Positions 14,101 to 28,037 of a stretch of 64,000 nt of DNA are shown here, piece by piece (the stretch's first letter is position 1; every line of letters starts with the position of its first letter). The DNA is taken from NCBI GenBank assembly GCA_012295275.1, contig CM022678.1, positions 3,045,281 through 3,109,280 on the forward strand, given 5' to 3'. A model generated the notes under the pieces. The model was not told the origin of the DNA, did no database searches, and saw only the letters and a list, made by a program, of their open reading frames with translations. A program made the translations under genes and the position numbers. This DNA comes from Chrysomallon squamiferum. Taxonomy: Eukaryota > Mollusca > Gastropoda > Neomphalida > Peltospiridae.

Positions 14101-17100
14101 TTCTGAGAATTAATAGAATTTATGGAGATCGATCAGGAAGACTTCATTTGCATTCAGGTCACACAGTCTATGTTGAAAATGACCTGCTTGTCACAAAAAA
14201 CCCCTGTCAACATCTGGATAGATGTTGGAGCAAAGGTCTACCTCTCATCTCTTGTGTACATTCTTGGTGAGGGAGAAATAGCTCTTCTGTGGAAGGGAGA
14301 GATCATTGGTGTTCGTCACATGAGAATTATTCCAGGAAGGACAATATCATTTGGCAGTGTAGCTCAAACAAGTTTCATTGAAAATAACACATATGTTGCA
14401 GGACAACCTGGGTGGTTCAAGTTCTCCAGTTTTGAGCTTGGTTCTAGATCTTCTCTCAGTCTTCCCCCACCTCAAGGACTTCGACTAACAACTGGACTGC
14501 TGGTAGGGCTTTCTGTTTTCTTAAAGTATTTTGATGTTTTTATAAATGAAGAGTTAACATATTAACAACATTACAAATATTATATTAATACCAGCATATA
14601 TGTGTGATAATACAGAAATTTAAGAAAAAGATGGATATTTATAATTTGTAGAATGAATGAATAATCAAATAACAACAATTCAACTAGGTTTATTAATGTT
14701 AACACTTGCTATATTTTTGTGTGTGTGTGTGTGTGTGTGTATGTGTGTGTGTGCATGTGTGTGTGTGTCTGTGTGTGTGTGTCAGTGTGTGTGTGTGTGT
14801 CTGTGTGTCTCAATACAATTTTATTATGCTTTCAAAATATGTGGACTTTATTAGTTTTGGAATAAACAAACAAATATTTGTTTAACTTATTAGGTACTTT
14901 TCGACTTGCTCTCCATCTTTATTCATTGCTTTAGTAATGAGACTGCTTCACCAGTCACAATATACCAAGCTATAACAGAACATCTGGTTTATTTTATCAT
15001 GTTTCCACTTGTCTTTTGTGATATTGTCTGGATCTATCACAAAGCAGAACCAGAAAATTCACCTTTAACCGAATGTTTCCTTTCTTTCATTTTCTAGGAT
15101 TTCAAATATTTTTCCACGTTCACATCTGAAAATATGCTAACTGAAACATGTCTTTCTTTCATTTTCCAGGATTTCAAATATTCATCCACGTTCACATCTG
15201 AAAGTATGGTGATTGAGACATCAAATCTGATTCTTGAACCCCTGGCCAAACTGATCTGCTCTGCACTTGTGGAGAAAGGTCCTGGAATGCCAACAGCAGC
15301 AGGAGCAGGAGCTGGGCATGCAACTGTGGGAGGATGTGAGTAAATAAGAGTTACAGGTTGAGGATCCAATATCTGAAAATTCAGAATTCCAAAAACCACT
15401 GAAATTCAAAATGTTTCTGGAGCAGCAAAAATAGTGATATTTTAGAGTTTTCAGATTGTTTTGCAGAAACTTTATATTATGCACAAATTTTCAAAAAAGT
15501 ATTGTGTAAAAAATACTATATAAGCCCTATATAATATAAATGGAATTATATTTAGACTTAGATTCATTTCTCATGCTATGTCTTTAGATTCTAAAATCTC
15601 AGATATTTCCAGTCCCAAGAATTTTGGATAAAGGATTTTTATCAGCAATTCTTTTGTACATTTGTTAAACTGATTGTAAATGTACTATGTTTATAATGAT
15701 AATTTACCTACCCATTTTAATTTTTTTTATTTATTTATCATATTCTTAAAAACAGAATATAACAGGTAGAATGAGTTATCTGTAATAAAAACATATAATA
15801 ATTTAAAACTGTATATAAATTGAAGAAAATGAAAATATTCTCACAAATTCTTATTTTCAGATGCCAATGATAAATCTGTTGGAGGAAAATCATACAATTC
15901 TTTATACAGACCAACATCCCGTGGCAGTCAGGGTGGCCATGGCAACAGTGGTCAGGGAGGATTAGGAGGGGGATTAGTCAGGATTACTGTGGGATCTCAG
16001 TTTCTGCTTGATGGCCATGTTCTGGTTGATGGTGGGAATGGTCAAGGTGGTAGTGGTGGTGGTAGTGGAGGTTCTGTGTGGATCATAGTTGGTAAGTGAG
16101 AACTGTTGCAGTTAACATGGCAGTTAACTGGAAGCAGAGTCTGTGTTTCTAATTATGTCATGGAATTCTTTTTTTTACTTGTTATAAGACATATTGTATC
16201 ATGTAGAATTTGTTGGTAGAATATAGTTCATTGGTTAGAATACTCATCTGACATGTCACATGTCACTGGATCTATTCTTCTTGGTGTAGCTACTGGGCTT
16301 TTTCCCATTCCTGTGATTGTTCTGCAGTTAATATTTCTAACATCATGACATATTTTTCAGGTATATGAGAATAAATTCCAACTATTGCTTCATCTTTCGT
16401 GGTTTATCCCTTTATATCAAAATGGGTGCATTTTGGTGGCTAGTTTGCCCTGAAATATCTTAACTAATATTTTGGCATCTCTGGAATATTGCAGTCTCTA
16501 AATTCTGGGAATATTTCTAATCTTAAATTCCTTGAATATTATTAATCTTAAATTCTGAGAATATTTCTAATCTTAAATTCTGGGAATATTACTAATCTTA
16601 AACTCTGGGAATATTGGTAACCTTAAATTGCAGAAGCTATGTTATAAATATTAAATTCTATATCTTTACAAATCCAGCTAGAAACAAAATATATAATGCA
16701 TCATTTCAGGTGATTTCCGAGGTCATGGTATGATAAGATCTGTCGGAGGTCAAGGTTCAGGAGTTGCAGGGGGTGGGGCTGGAGGTCGAATTGCCATCCA
16801 GGCACGGTACTCCAATGACTTCCTAGGTCATCTACATGCTTTTGGTCAGGGTGGATCCACATCAGGAGATAGGGGAGGTCCTGGTACCATTTTCTTTGAA
16901 GAAAAAATTGCAGAGCGAATTTGGCAAACAAGACTTTATATTGATGGAAAGATGACAAATCCACCAAAGCCAGTTGTGATTTCCGAAAAGAATCCAAGAG
17001 TTGTCGAAGAGAATTTGACTAATTACAATATGGCTGACGTGGAATTTGATCATGTGTTACTGCAAAATATGGTAATCTTTTATTTTGTTTTTTATTTTTA

Positions 17101-17136
17101 TTTTTTTGTATTTATTTTCATCATCAATATTATTAC

Positions 17137-17167
<31 letters not shown>

Positions 17168-20100
17168 TTATTTTTTTATTTTATTTTATATTGTTTTATA
17201 TAATCATTATTATTTTTTTATAATTATATACATATTTATAGTTCATTATTTATTTTTCATTTCATATTTTTAATTAAATATATAATTTTTATTCATTCAT
17301 TCATTTATCAATCAGTCTTTTTGTCTGTTTATTTACTTATTTATTTACTTGTTTATTTCTTTGTTTATTTACTTTTAGGCACAACTTGAGCTTCCTCAGA
17401 ACAACAACAACATCAAAAGCATCAACATTGGGACAAGTTTTGGTGATAAAACAGGAATTCTTCACATTCAAAATGGACACACCTTCTTCCTGTCACATGA
17501 CATATACTCACCTGTCAGTGCTTCTCCACCTTTAAACTTCATTCTGGAAGAAGGTGGAACACTAGAAGGTCCGGTAGAACTACGGTTGATCGGTTTACTT
17601 CAACCAGCTGCTTTGGTCTGGAAGGGGCATGTCAGTGGAGTGTACAACTTGACAGTTGAAACCAGGAGACAGATTCACATGGGCAGACAAGCAACCAATC
17701 AGCTGAAAGAAAAGGGAGGTAAGCAGGATGGTAGTATGATGGCTATGTCATGGTGTGTATGGCTTTTCAGAAATGTATAAGAAGTAAGATATGTTGTTGA
17801 TTTATTTAGTTTTTTGGTTTCTTTATGTATTATATTATTTAAATTCTTTGTTAGTTGCATTACTTGTGGTATGTTTCTTATTTATTTTATGTTATTTTAT
17901 TTTGTTTTATTTTATATCATTTTATTTTACTTTGTTTTATTATATTTTATAAAAATAAATTCAATTATTTCCTTTAATTTAATTAATTTTAATTAATTTA
18001 ATTCACATTATTTTATTTTATTTTACTTTATTTTAATTTTATTTAATTTTATTTTACTTCAGTTAAAATTTATGTATTTCACTCACAGCAATGATACAGA
18101 ATAAAACTGAAAGGTAAACAAATTATTTTCTATAATTATTAACTATCCACCATCTTTTCTTTAAAACATCAGTTCTTCTTATTTTCAGACAAATTCATGT
18201 TCACTAAACTTTCTCTGGAGGCAGAAACTAAGCTGACACATCCTACAAGTTTAGAAATATCTTCACTGGAGGTGATGTTACATTATGATGCTGTAGTCAC
18301 AGCTGATGCTATTGACATCACTGCTGGACTGGTTCATCTTGAAGGTGGAGCATCATTGTACACCAGTTCACGAGGATCAAATGCAAACACAGGACCAGGA
18401 GCAGGAAATACAGAAAGTTCATCTGGCGGATGCCATGGTGGATATGGTGGGAAAGCTCTTAAAGCAAGAGGTGGGCAGAAAAGAAAAAAAATTGATTTAA
18501 ATGTAGTTTTTTTTATTAAAAAGCATTCTTTAATTTTATCTTAAATGAAGACCTTTTTGATAATTTATTTTGTTTTCAAAAATTAATATTCTTTACACAA
18601 AAATGTATTTGATACCATTATCTTCAACAAAAATAGAAACAATGATTAGTAATGGTGATAAATATATTAATGATAATTTTTTGTTATTATTGGTAGTACT
18701 AGAGGTAGGATTTGAAATAGCAGTAAGATGTGTAATAGTAAAAACAATTATTAGTTATATTATTATGATTTCTTGTTATTATTGGACTTGTTGATTTAGT
18801 AGTAGTGGAGCTATGAAAAATACTGTTACAGTTATTTTAGCATAAAAACTGCAAATGTATTATTCACAAATAGAAGAGGGGAAGTTTCTTATTATGTTGT
18901 TAAAAATATTTTATTTATCTTGTTATTATGCATGAATTAATACATTTACAATTGTAATTATTTTGTAGGTACTCCATACAACTCCTATCTTCATCCAGTA
19001 ATGCCAGGAAGTGGGGGTGGTGGAGTAAAAGGAGGATCAGGTGGGGGTGTGGTCTTCTTGAATATCACTGATTCACTTCACATTGATGGTTCCATTCTAG
19101 CTAAGGGAGGTAACTCCCAAGGTGATAATGGTGGTGGAGGAAGCGGGGGCAGCATTTACATCAATGCCACAACATTCTCAGGACATGGTGAGATCTCTGT
19201 TGAAGGAGGGAGTGGTACTGGCAGTGGAGGGGGCGGATCAGGTGGGAGAGTAGCCATCAAGAGCAGTCGTCTTCTTGAATACAGTGGGGAGCTGAAGACC
19301 TTTGGTGGGTATGACAAAACAAAAGGAGGTGACAGTGGCGCTGGTGGAACAGTGTTTATAAAATATAACCTCCTGAATGCTCCTCAGTCAGAAGAAGATT
19401 ATGAGGGTCGTTTGCCAACAACAAAATTACTTCTAGACAATGACAACAGAAATGATAAACTAGCAACAGTCCTTATACCAGACAATGGAAAAAACATCAC
19501 AGTCAGTGAATTGAAAGTCCTTCGACATGTTGTTGTGGAAATGATGGGGAATAACTCGGAAATGACTGTAGACAAGTTTGATGGGGACAGAACAGGACAG
19601 CTGCACTTAAAGACAGGTCAGAAATTGTTTGCTGAGTATGTGTCTTCAACAACAGGCTACACAGTGGCTCCTGTCAGCTACAGCATAGAACCAGGAGCCG
19701 AGCTTGTTTTGCCTTCAACTGTGATCATGCTGGGCACCAGAACTCACCTCCGTGGACAGATGACGGGAGTACACAATTTGACCTTAGCAGAACAAGCTGA
19801 TGTGTCATTCTACTCCACTGCCAGAACAGCACTGATAGAGAATGATGAGTACACTCACCTCACAACTCCTGGTAACATCAGCTACAGCTGGCTCACTGTC
19901 CAGAGAGGGTCTGAAGCAACATTCACTGACGTCTCAGATGGTCTCACATTAACTATAAACATCTTTGTGCTCAAGTACCAGGGTAAGATCTGGATGAATA
20001 AAGGAACCATCAACTCTAATGTTGCTGTGGTTGAAAGTGAAGGCAAGCTAATACTTGATGGTATGGGACATGGTTTTGCTTCTGGTCCTGGTCGTGGATC

Positions 20101-23100
20101 AACAAATGACGGAAAAGGACAAGGGGCAGCTCATGGAGGTCACGGTGGGGCAGAAAAACCTGAACAGGGTGGATTACCTTATGATTCTGTGTACAGACCA
20201 GCCGAGCCAGGCAGTGGTGGAGGAAATGGTGAAGGACAAGGGGGAAGTGGAGGAGGATATTTGTTGTGGCAGAATGGAAAATTAATGGAACTAGATGGAC
20301 TGATAACCCTGCAGGGTTCCAGTGGCAATGGTACCAGCAGTGGGGGAGGAAGTGGAGGTGGAGCTTTGATTAAAACACTGAATATCACTGGGTATGGACT
20401 GGTGGATGTGAGTGGGGGAAATGGAACTGGACCTGATGGAGGTGGAGGAGGTGGAGGACGTCTGGCTCTTCATGTAGGATTTGACAATAGTTTTGGCGGT
20501 CGACTCAGATCTGTTGGTGGACATGGAATAGGAACAATGCCTTCTGGGGCTGCTGGTACTGTATACATGGAGGAATCAGCACGTGGACCCCAGTATGATG
20601 AAGTGAAGTATGACAAAATGACCAATGAAACCTACAGAGTGGCGACACACACAAGAATTGAAGTTGACAATGAAAACCTGGATATTGAACTGTACAAAAA
20701 TCATGCAGAGCCTTGGCTGTACTCTGTCCTTGATGAAGGATACAAAGACTTCTACGAGTTTAATGAAGGTTTTCTTACCAGACATGCAAACCTTCTGATT
20801 GAATATCCAGCTGGAAAGAACGAGATTTCTATAGCCATACACAAGTTCTATGGAGACAGAACTGGACTAGTTCATATTAGAGAAAACCAGCATCTCTATG
20901 CCGAAGTGATTGAGTCCAAGACCAATGAGTTCATTGCTCCGTGTAGTTTTAGAATTGATGCCAAGGCCGAGATGCTGCTTCCAGATATTAACCATTTCTT
21001 TGGAACAAGAACTGTCCTTGGTGGCCGTTTGACTGGACCAATAGAACTGTATCTTCGAGAAGGCGCTGACATTGTTTTCACCTCAACAGCTCAAACAGCT
21101 CTCATAGAAAACAGAACATACACCATGCTGACTCCTGAAGGAAATTTCACTTTTGGCTTGTTTGCAACGATGAGGTATGCAACTGGAGAATTCCGAAAAA
21201 TTGAAAAACCAATGTCCATCAATGCTTCTCTCTTTTATGTGAAATTCCAGTCAGAGCTGTTCATGAACAAAGCTGATCTCTTCACTGGACATGGTCAGTT
21301 AGAAAGTCAGGGTGTTCTTCATCTCAATGGTGCTGGTTTCCCATCGGAGGAAGGAATTGGTAGTGGAGTCACTGAAAATGAGGCAGGAACTGGTGGTGGT
21401 CATGGTGGTTATGGAGGAGGACCAACTCAAAGGTTTGGAGGACCAGCCTATGACTCTGTATTCAGACCTGTAGAAGCTGGCAGCGGAGGAGGAAATGGAA
21501 CTGGAGTAGGAGGTAGAGGTGGAGGCATTCTGTACTGGGAAGGAGCAGATGACATTGAAATAGATGGATTGCTGTCTGCAACAGGAACAGCAGGTTCTGA
21601 AGGAAATGCTGGAGGTGGAAGTGGTGGAGCTGTGTTCATTAAAACAACAAATATCTCAGGACATGGAGTGATCAGTGTCAGAGGTGGGGATGCTTATGGA
21701 TCTGGTGGAGGTGGATCTGGAGGAAGAATAGCTGTTCACTGTCGACTGAGAAACCAATATGGTGGAAAGTATGAGAATGCTGGTGGGATTGGTACAGGTG
21801 AAAAAAGCAGATCACATTCTGGTGCAGCAGGAACTACCTATGTTGAAGAAAACATGAGACCTCTTGAATACCGCTACAGAAAATATGACAAATTCTTGAA
21901 TGAGACCTTTCTTCAGGTGGATCACACACACATCCATGCTGACAACCAGTTTCATTTCAGTCCTTCACCAACAATGCTGATGGATCCTTTGTGCGGAAAT
22001 TGTCATGGAGGCAGTACAGAGCTTCTTGACTTGGGAAGAGTAGACTATGAGATTGATGAACTGGAACTGTTGGGAACTACACGTCTGATGGTCTACCACC
22101 CGACAAATGAGGCAACTGTCACTGTGACAACTCATGTATTCATTGGAGACAAATCAGGCCAGCTACATCTCAGAAACAATCAGATCGTTTATGCTGAAGT
22201 CATCCAGTCAGTCCTGAACAAAACAGAAGCTCCTTGTGGCTTTATAATTGACCAAGGAGCAGAGATTGTCCTTCCAGGAGAGTTTCACATACATGGGACA
22301 AATGGAACAATAGGTGGAACAATAACGGGAGTTCTGAATCTGTTTGTGGAACGTGATGTATTCATGGTGTTCAGATCAACTGCTAACACTGCTCTGCTGA
22401 TAAATGGAACTGAAGGAAGAACAAGAGTTACTCCTGCTGGTAATTTTGCCTTTGACACTCTGCATGTGAAACAGGGTGGAAATATGAACTTCCTAGAAGT
22501 TTCTGAAACATTGAAAATAGAAGTCAGTGAACTCAAAGTTAAATATGGTGGACTGTTATACATGAACAGAGCAAAAATTTATTCAACCTACTCCTGGGTG
22601 GAAAGCCAGGGTGTGTTCCACCTCAATGGAGGGGGGTACGAGGAAACAAATGGGTCTAGTCCAGGAATTAGTATAGATGGAGTGGGGTATGGTGCTGGAC
22701 ATGGTGGACAAGGAAGTGCACCGAATGTTTCATTACTACCAGATGGATATGGGTCAGTCTGGACACCCACTGATGCAGGAAGTGATGGGGGAAATGGGAC
22801 AGGAACAGGTGGAAAAGGTGGAGGGGTTCTGTTCTGGGAAACCAGTCACTACATGGAACTCGATGGACTTGTTGCAGCTGCTGGATTGGATGGAAATGGA
22901 GGTAACTCTGGTGGTGGCAGTGGAGGAAGTGTCTGGATTAAAACTACAAATATATCAGGACATGGTGAAATTGCAGTTAATGGTAAGTTATTGTTATTTT
23001 TGTTATTATTATTATTATTGCTATTTTTATTATTTTTTATGTTTATTGTTTTTATTGTTACCATTTTTTTTTTTGTTATTATTATTATTATTATGACTAT

Positions 23101-26100
23101 TATTATTGTTATTATTGTTATTGTTGTTGCCATTTATTTTTATTTTATTGTTATTGCTGTTTATTATTATTATTTTTAATAAATGTATTGTATAAATATT
23201 TTTTAATAATTTTTATTATTATTACTAACTACTATTATTTTTATTATTTAAATTTTTAAAATTTTATTCAGTAGTTTATTTTTTTTTCATTTAATTTTAT
23301 GCTTTTTGTTGTTATTTTTATTGTTGTTGTTGTTATTATTTACTACTACTTTTTTTTTTTTATTTTATTTTATTATTAAAAACAATTTTGTTACTTTTAT
23401 TTCAACAGTTTTGGCATAAACCTTAGTAACATGCCACTTACTAATATTTCTTCTTATTTTCTTAAATGGTATGCAAAATTTTCTTGGCACTCGACACTGA
23501 ATCAAGCTCACTACATGTTACAATTTAGCATAATATTAATTTGTTTCTTTTGTGGTGAATTTTAACTGAGAAAAAAATAAAAAAAAAAAAAAACAAATAA
23601 AAAAAAAAGCATGAGAATAAATAAATGAGGAAGAAAGAAAGAAATGGAATATGATTATGACGATAATAATGACAATGATGAAAATTATAATTATGATAAT
23701 TATGATGATTATCATGGTGATGAAAAATATAATGATGATTATAATGAACATGATTATTATAAAAACAATAAACATGATGATAATAATGATGACGATAATG
23801 GTATGACACAGTAATTAAAATATATAACAAACATATTCTACTAAATGTACAAATAATAAAATGTTTTACTACAGGTGGCAATGCTGGTGGTGTTGGAGGT
23901 GGGGGTAGTGGTGGAAGGATAGCTATACACTGCCGTTGGAGATACAGTTTTGGAGGAAAGTTCACCAACCATGGAGGCAAGGGAGGTCTAAAGTTGGTAG
24001 CAAAACTGGGAGGAGCAGCAGGCACAACATTTGTAGAGAACAACCTTCGACCCCTAGAGTACCGTATCCTCAAATACCTTAAAGAAGATAACATCACAAC
24101 CAAATACTTCAAGGTGGACCACCACTATGTACATTCTGACAATAATGGTCTGTGGGTTCCAGGAGCCACAGTTGTTCAGGATTTCAACAGACTTCACTTT
24201 AATTTCACAGAGATGGAAATTAATGGGTTTTCTCGTGTGATCTTCCATCAAGCATCAGCTTCAGGGCATGATGTTGTTGTTGTTGTGCACAGACTGATGG
24301 GAGACAAGACCGGACAGCTACACTTGAGATCTGAACAGAAAGCTCTGATAGAATTTGTTGAATCAATCAGCAATGTCACTGAAGCACCCTGCAGTTACAA
24401 CATTGACTATGGCAGTGAAGTTGTCTTCCCAACAGAGGTGCATCTGCAAGGTGTGAACACCACCATTGAGGGCAAAATGACTGGTGTGCATCATCTCTAT
24501 GTAGAAGATGGTGCCTTCCTTAATGTAGATGCCACAGCAGAAACTGTAATCATTGAGAATGGAACATACACTGACACATCTGGGGAAGGTAACTTTTCAG
24601 TGTTTACTCTGAACGTTCAGAACAAAGGAGAAGTCCAGTTTCAGAGAGTCTTACATGACATCACCATTACAGCTGCCTTCATAGAGGTCAAACATGGTGG
24701 CAAGATCTACATGAATCATGGATTCCTTGAAGTTGGAGATATGGACATGGAGACTGATTCTGTTTTAGATCTGGTGTCACGGGGTTCAAAGGCAGGAGAA
24801 GGACCAGGTGCAGGAGCTTCTGAAGGAGCTGGTGGGAGCTATGGAGGAGCAGGAGGCTCAGCCAGTGAAAGTCAAGCCTATGGGTCTGTATTTTCTCCAA
24901 CTGATCTAGGAAGTGGAGGTGGTGGGAGTGGAGCAGGAGGCGGTGGTGGGTTTGTTAATCTCAGAGTAGGCAAACAACTACATGTGGATGGTGTTGTCAC
25001 TGCTGCAGGTGGAGATGCCTCAGATAGAGACAGTGGAGGTGGATCAGGTGGATCTATCTTCATCCAGGCCTTCAACTTCTCAGGTCATGGCCAGTTGAAA
25101 TCTAGTGGTGGTCAAGGAAACGGTTCTGGGGGAGGTGGGAGTGGTGGCCGGATATCTGTACATATCACCTTTAAAAATGACTATGGTGGTCAATACATAG
25201 CACATGGAGGTGCTTCCAGTAGCCATGGTGACAAAGACGGAGGACCAGGAACAATTTATAAATATGAATCACAGAGAGGACCACAGTACAGAGAACTCAA
25301 GTTTAACCCCAATCTGAATGCAACAGTTCTGAAGCCAGAACACATAAAACTCACAGTGGATAATGGAGAGGTAAAAACAGTTAATCCTGCAGTTGTTATG
25401 GAAAATGAAAGCCTGTTTTACGAATTTGATGAAGTCCAAGTTGAAGGTTATTCCTATGTTCACTTCTACCACCCAGCAGAGGCTGAGAATGTCACAGTTG
25501 TTATACACGAACTCACAGGAAACAGAAAAGGATTGATCCGTGTGAAAAACCTGCAGCATGTTCGAATTGATTTTGTTGAATCTACTCACACCTATCTTGT
25601 ATCTCCATGTGGCTTTCATGTCGACAGAGGGGGACAACTCTTGCTGCCAACCACAGTGGTCCTTCTGTCTCAGAAGTCAATATTAAATGGGACACTTACC
25701 GGAACAGAACATCTGGTTCTTGAAAGAGGCTCGGAACTGATTCTGTCGCAGTTTGCTGAATCTCTACTTGGAGTTCACTCTGCAGACATCCAGTCAAATC
25801 CAGGACTTGTGTATCTCATGACTATTTCCTTGCACAACAAGGCTATCCTGACAGTTCAGTCCCATCCTACAAACCTAACAATAACTGCTGCAGACTTGTT
25901 TATCAAACAGGGAGGCATTTTGTCAGTGAAAACCCTCTTCACCAGTTTAAACACCACAAACTTAACAATTGAAAAAGGAGCCAAGGTCATAGGTGATGGT
26001 CAGGGTCATTCACAAGGTAAAGGTCAAGGAGCTGGAAGTGGCGGGGGTAAACTGGCTTCAGGAGCAGGTCATGCTTCTCTGGGAGGTTCCACAACCAGTT

Positions 26101-27972
26101 ACAGAGGAGGAAACCCATATGGGTCAGTATTGTGGTCAAACACTCCAGGAAGTGGTGGGGGTGGAGGCAATCTTGGTGGGTCTGGTGGAAGCACTGTTGT
26201 CATCAATGTTGCAAGAGTAAGCAGTTAATTTGTTAATTTTGTTAAACAGTTGAGAGCTTATTTATTTATTTATTTATTTATATTATCTATTTATTTAATT
26301 TTATTTAATTTATTATTTTTGTTGTTGTTATTATTATTTTGATTATAATTATTATGATTGTTTTTATTTTTTTCTATTACTGTTATATCTGTCAGTACAG
26401 TTCTTGTTACTTTTGGTATCATTATATTATTAATTTGCAATTGTGTTACTGTTGTTGTTGCTCTTCTTCTTTTTGTTATTGTTGTTGTTGTTGTTGTTCT
26501 TATTATTATTACTATTATTATTTGACAGGAATTCATTCTAGAAGGTTTGATCAGTATGGGTGGGACAGATGGAAAGACAGAGAAGGTGGGAACTGATGAG
26601 TGGGTATGTGGAGGGGGAGGAAGTGGAGGGAGTGTTCTTATCAAGTCTTACAATCTGATTGGAAGAGGAAAAGTCCAGACACATGGAGGAAATGCTGCAA
26701 TAGGTAAAACATTTTTTTTATTCATCTGCTAATTCAAGTTACTATCAAATGTGATTGTTCTTTGATTTACAAACCATTGCAGATGATATGCCTATATTTG
26801 TGCACAACATAAAAATATAGATATAAAAATATATATACACTCACCTGCATATATGTTCTCACACACAGAGACACATATATGTACATGTGGTGGTAGCACA
26901 CATATACACACATAAACACAAATACAAACACAGATATACATACACACAGACACAGGCAGACATATGCAACAAATACTGACATAAACAGACACTTACACAA
27001 ATACAAATATACACATACATATATACTGATATGAAAACATATAAAAATACACATACAAACATACATACATACTTACATACATCCATACAGAAACATTTGT
27101 TCCTTCTTTTCTCAGTATAATCAACAAGAATTAATTTACATATTTATTCATTATCAGAATATATGAATATTAATCAAATATGTGTTCACTGAGTCAAAAT
27201 TTGGTGCAGATGACAATTAAAACATTTCATAAAAAAGAACATTTTAGGTAACATTAAATAAATAGTTTATTTTTGTTTCATTTTTTTATTTGATAATTTG
27301 ACAAAAGTGACATTATTAAAATATTTATTAATTATTTTCTCAGAATGTGGAGGAGGTGCTGGAGGACGAATTTCCATTCACCTCTTGGAAATGTTCCGTT
27401 TCCTTGGATCAGTCACCTCTCTGGGTGGATCATCATCATCCAGTCATCCAGGATCTCATGGATCACCAGGAACTGTTCATGTGTTGTCAACCATAGGTGA
27501 ATACAAGTCACCACAAGTGTGGGTTGACAACCAGAACTTCGGCACGTTGTACCACTGTTTGTATCCTGTGTATCTGCCACTGATTGATATATCAGCTCTG
27601 TACTTGTATCACCAGGCCTGTGTCAGAATGGAAGAGGTAAGTAATGATTTACACTGACACACAAAAACATGCATTTACAAACATACATATACACACACAT
27701 ATACAAACACACACTGATTCACACACAAACACACAGATACATGCACATACAAGCAGACACACACATACACAACATACAAACACATGCTCATACAAACACC
27801 CATAAATGACACATCACAAACAAACAAACAAAACACCCAGAGAAACACACATAGATATAAATACTATTACTATATTATTATTACTATTATTACTATAATT
27901 ATTATCATTATTTTATTAGCCTTATTATTATTACTATTACTGTATTATTATTGTTATTATTATTATTATTAC

Positions 27973-28037
<65 letters not shown>

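Noticed and set aside
14190-14202. Programmed ribosomal frameshift at the A6 run
   Set aside because: The other four breaks lack slippery heptamers and differ in direction; base-level errors explain all five more simply.
16501-16625. CRISPR-like array
   Set aside because: Copies are contiguous without spacers, in an intron of an animal gene.
22677-23096. Second-frame + strand ORF under exon 19
   Set aside because: A shadow of the Gly-rich frame that runs into an intron repeat; the exon 19 frame is longer and carries the motifs.
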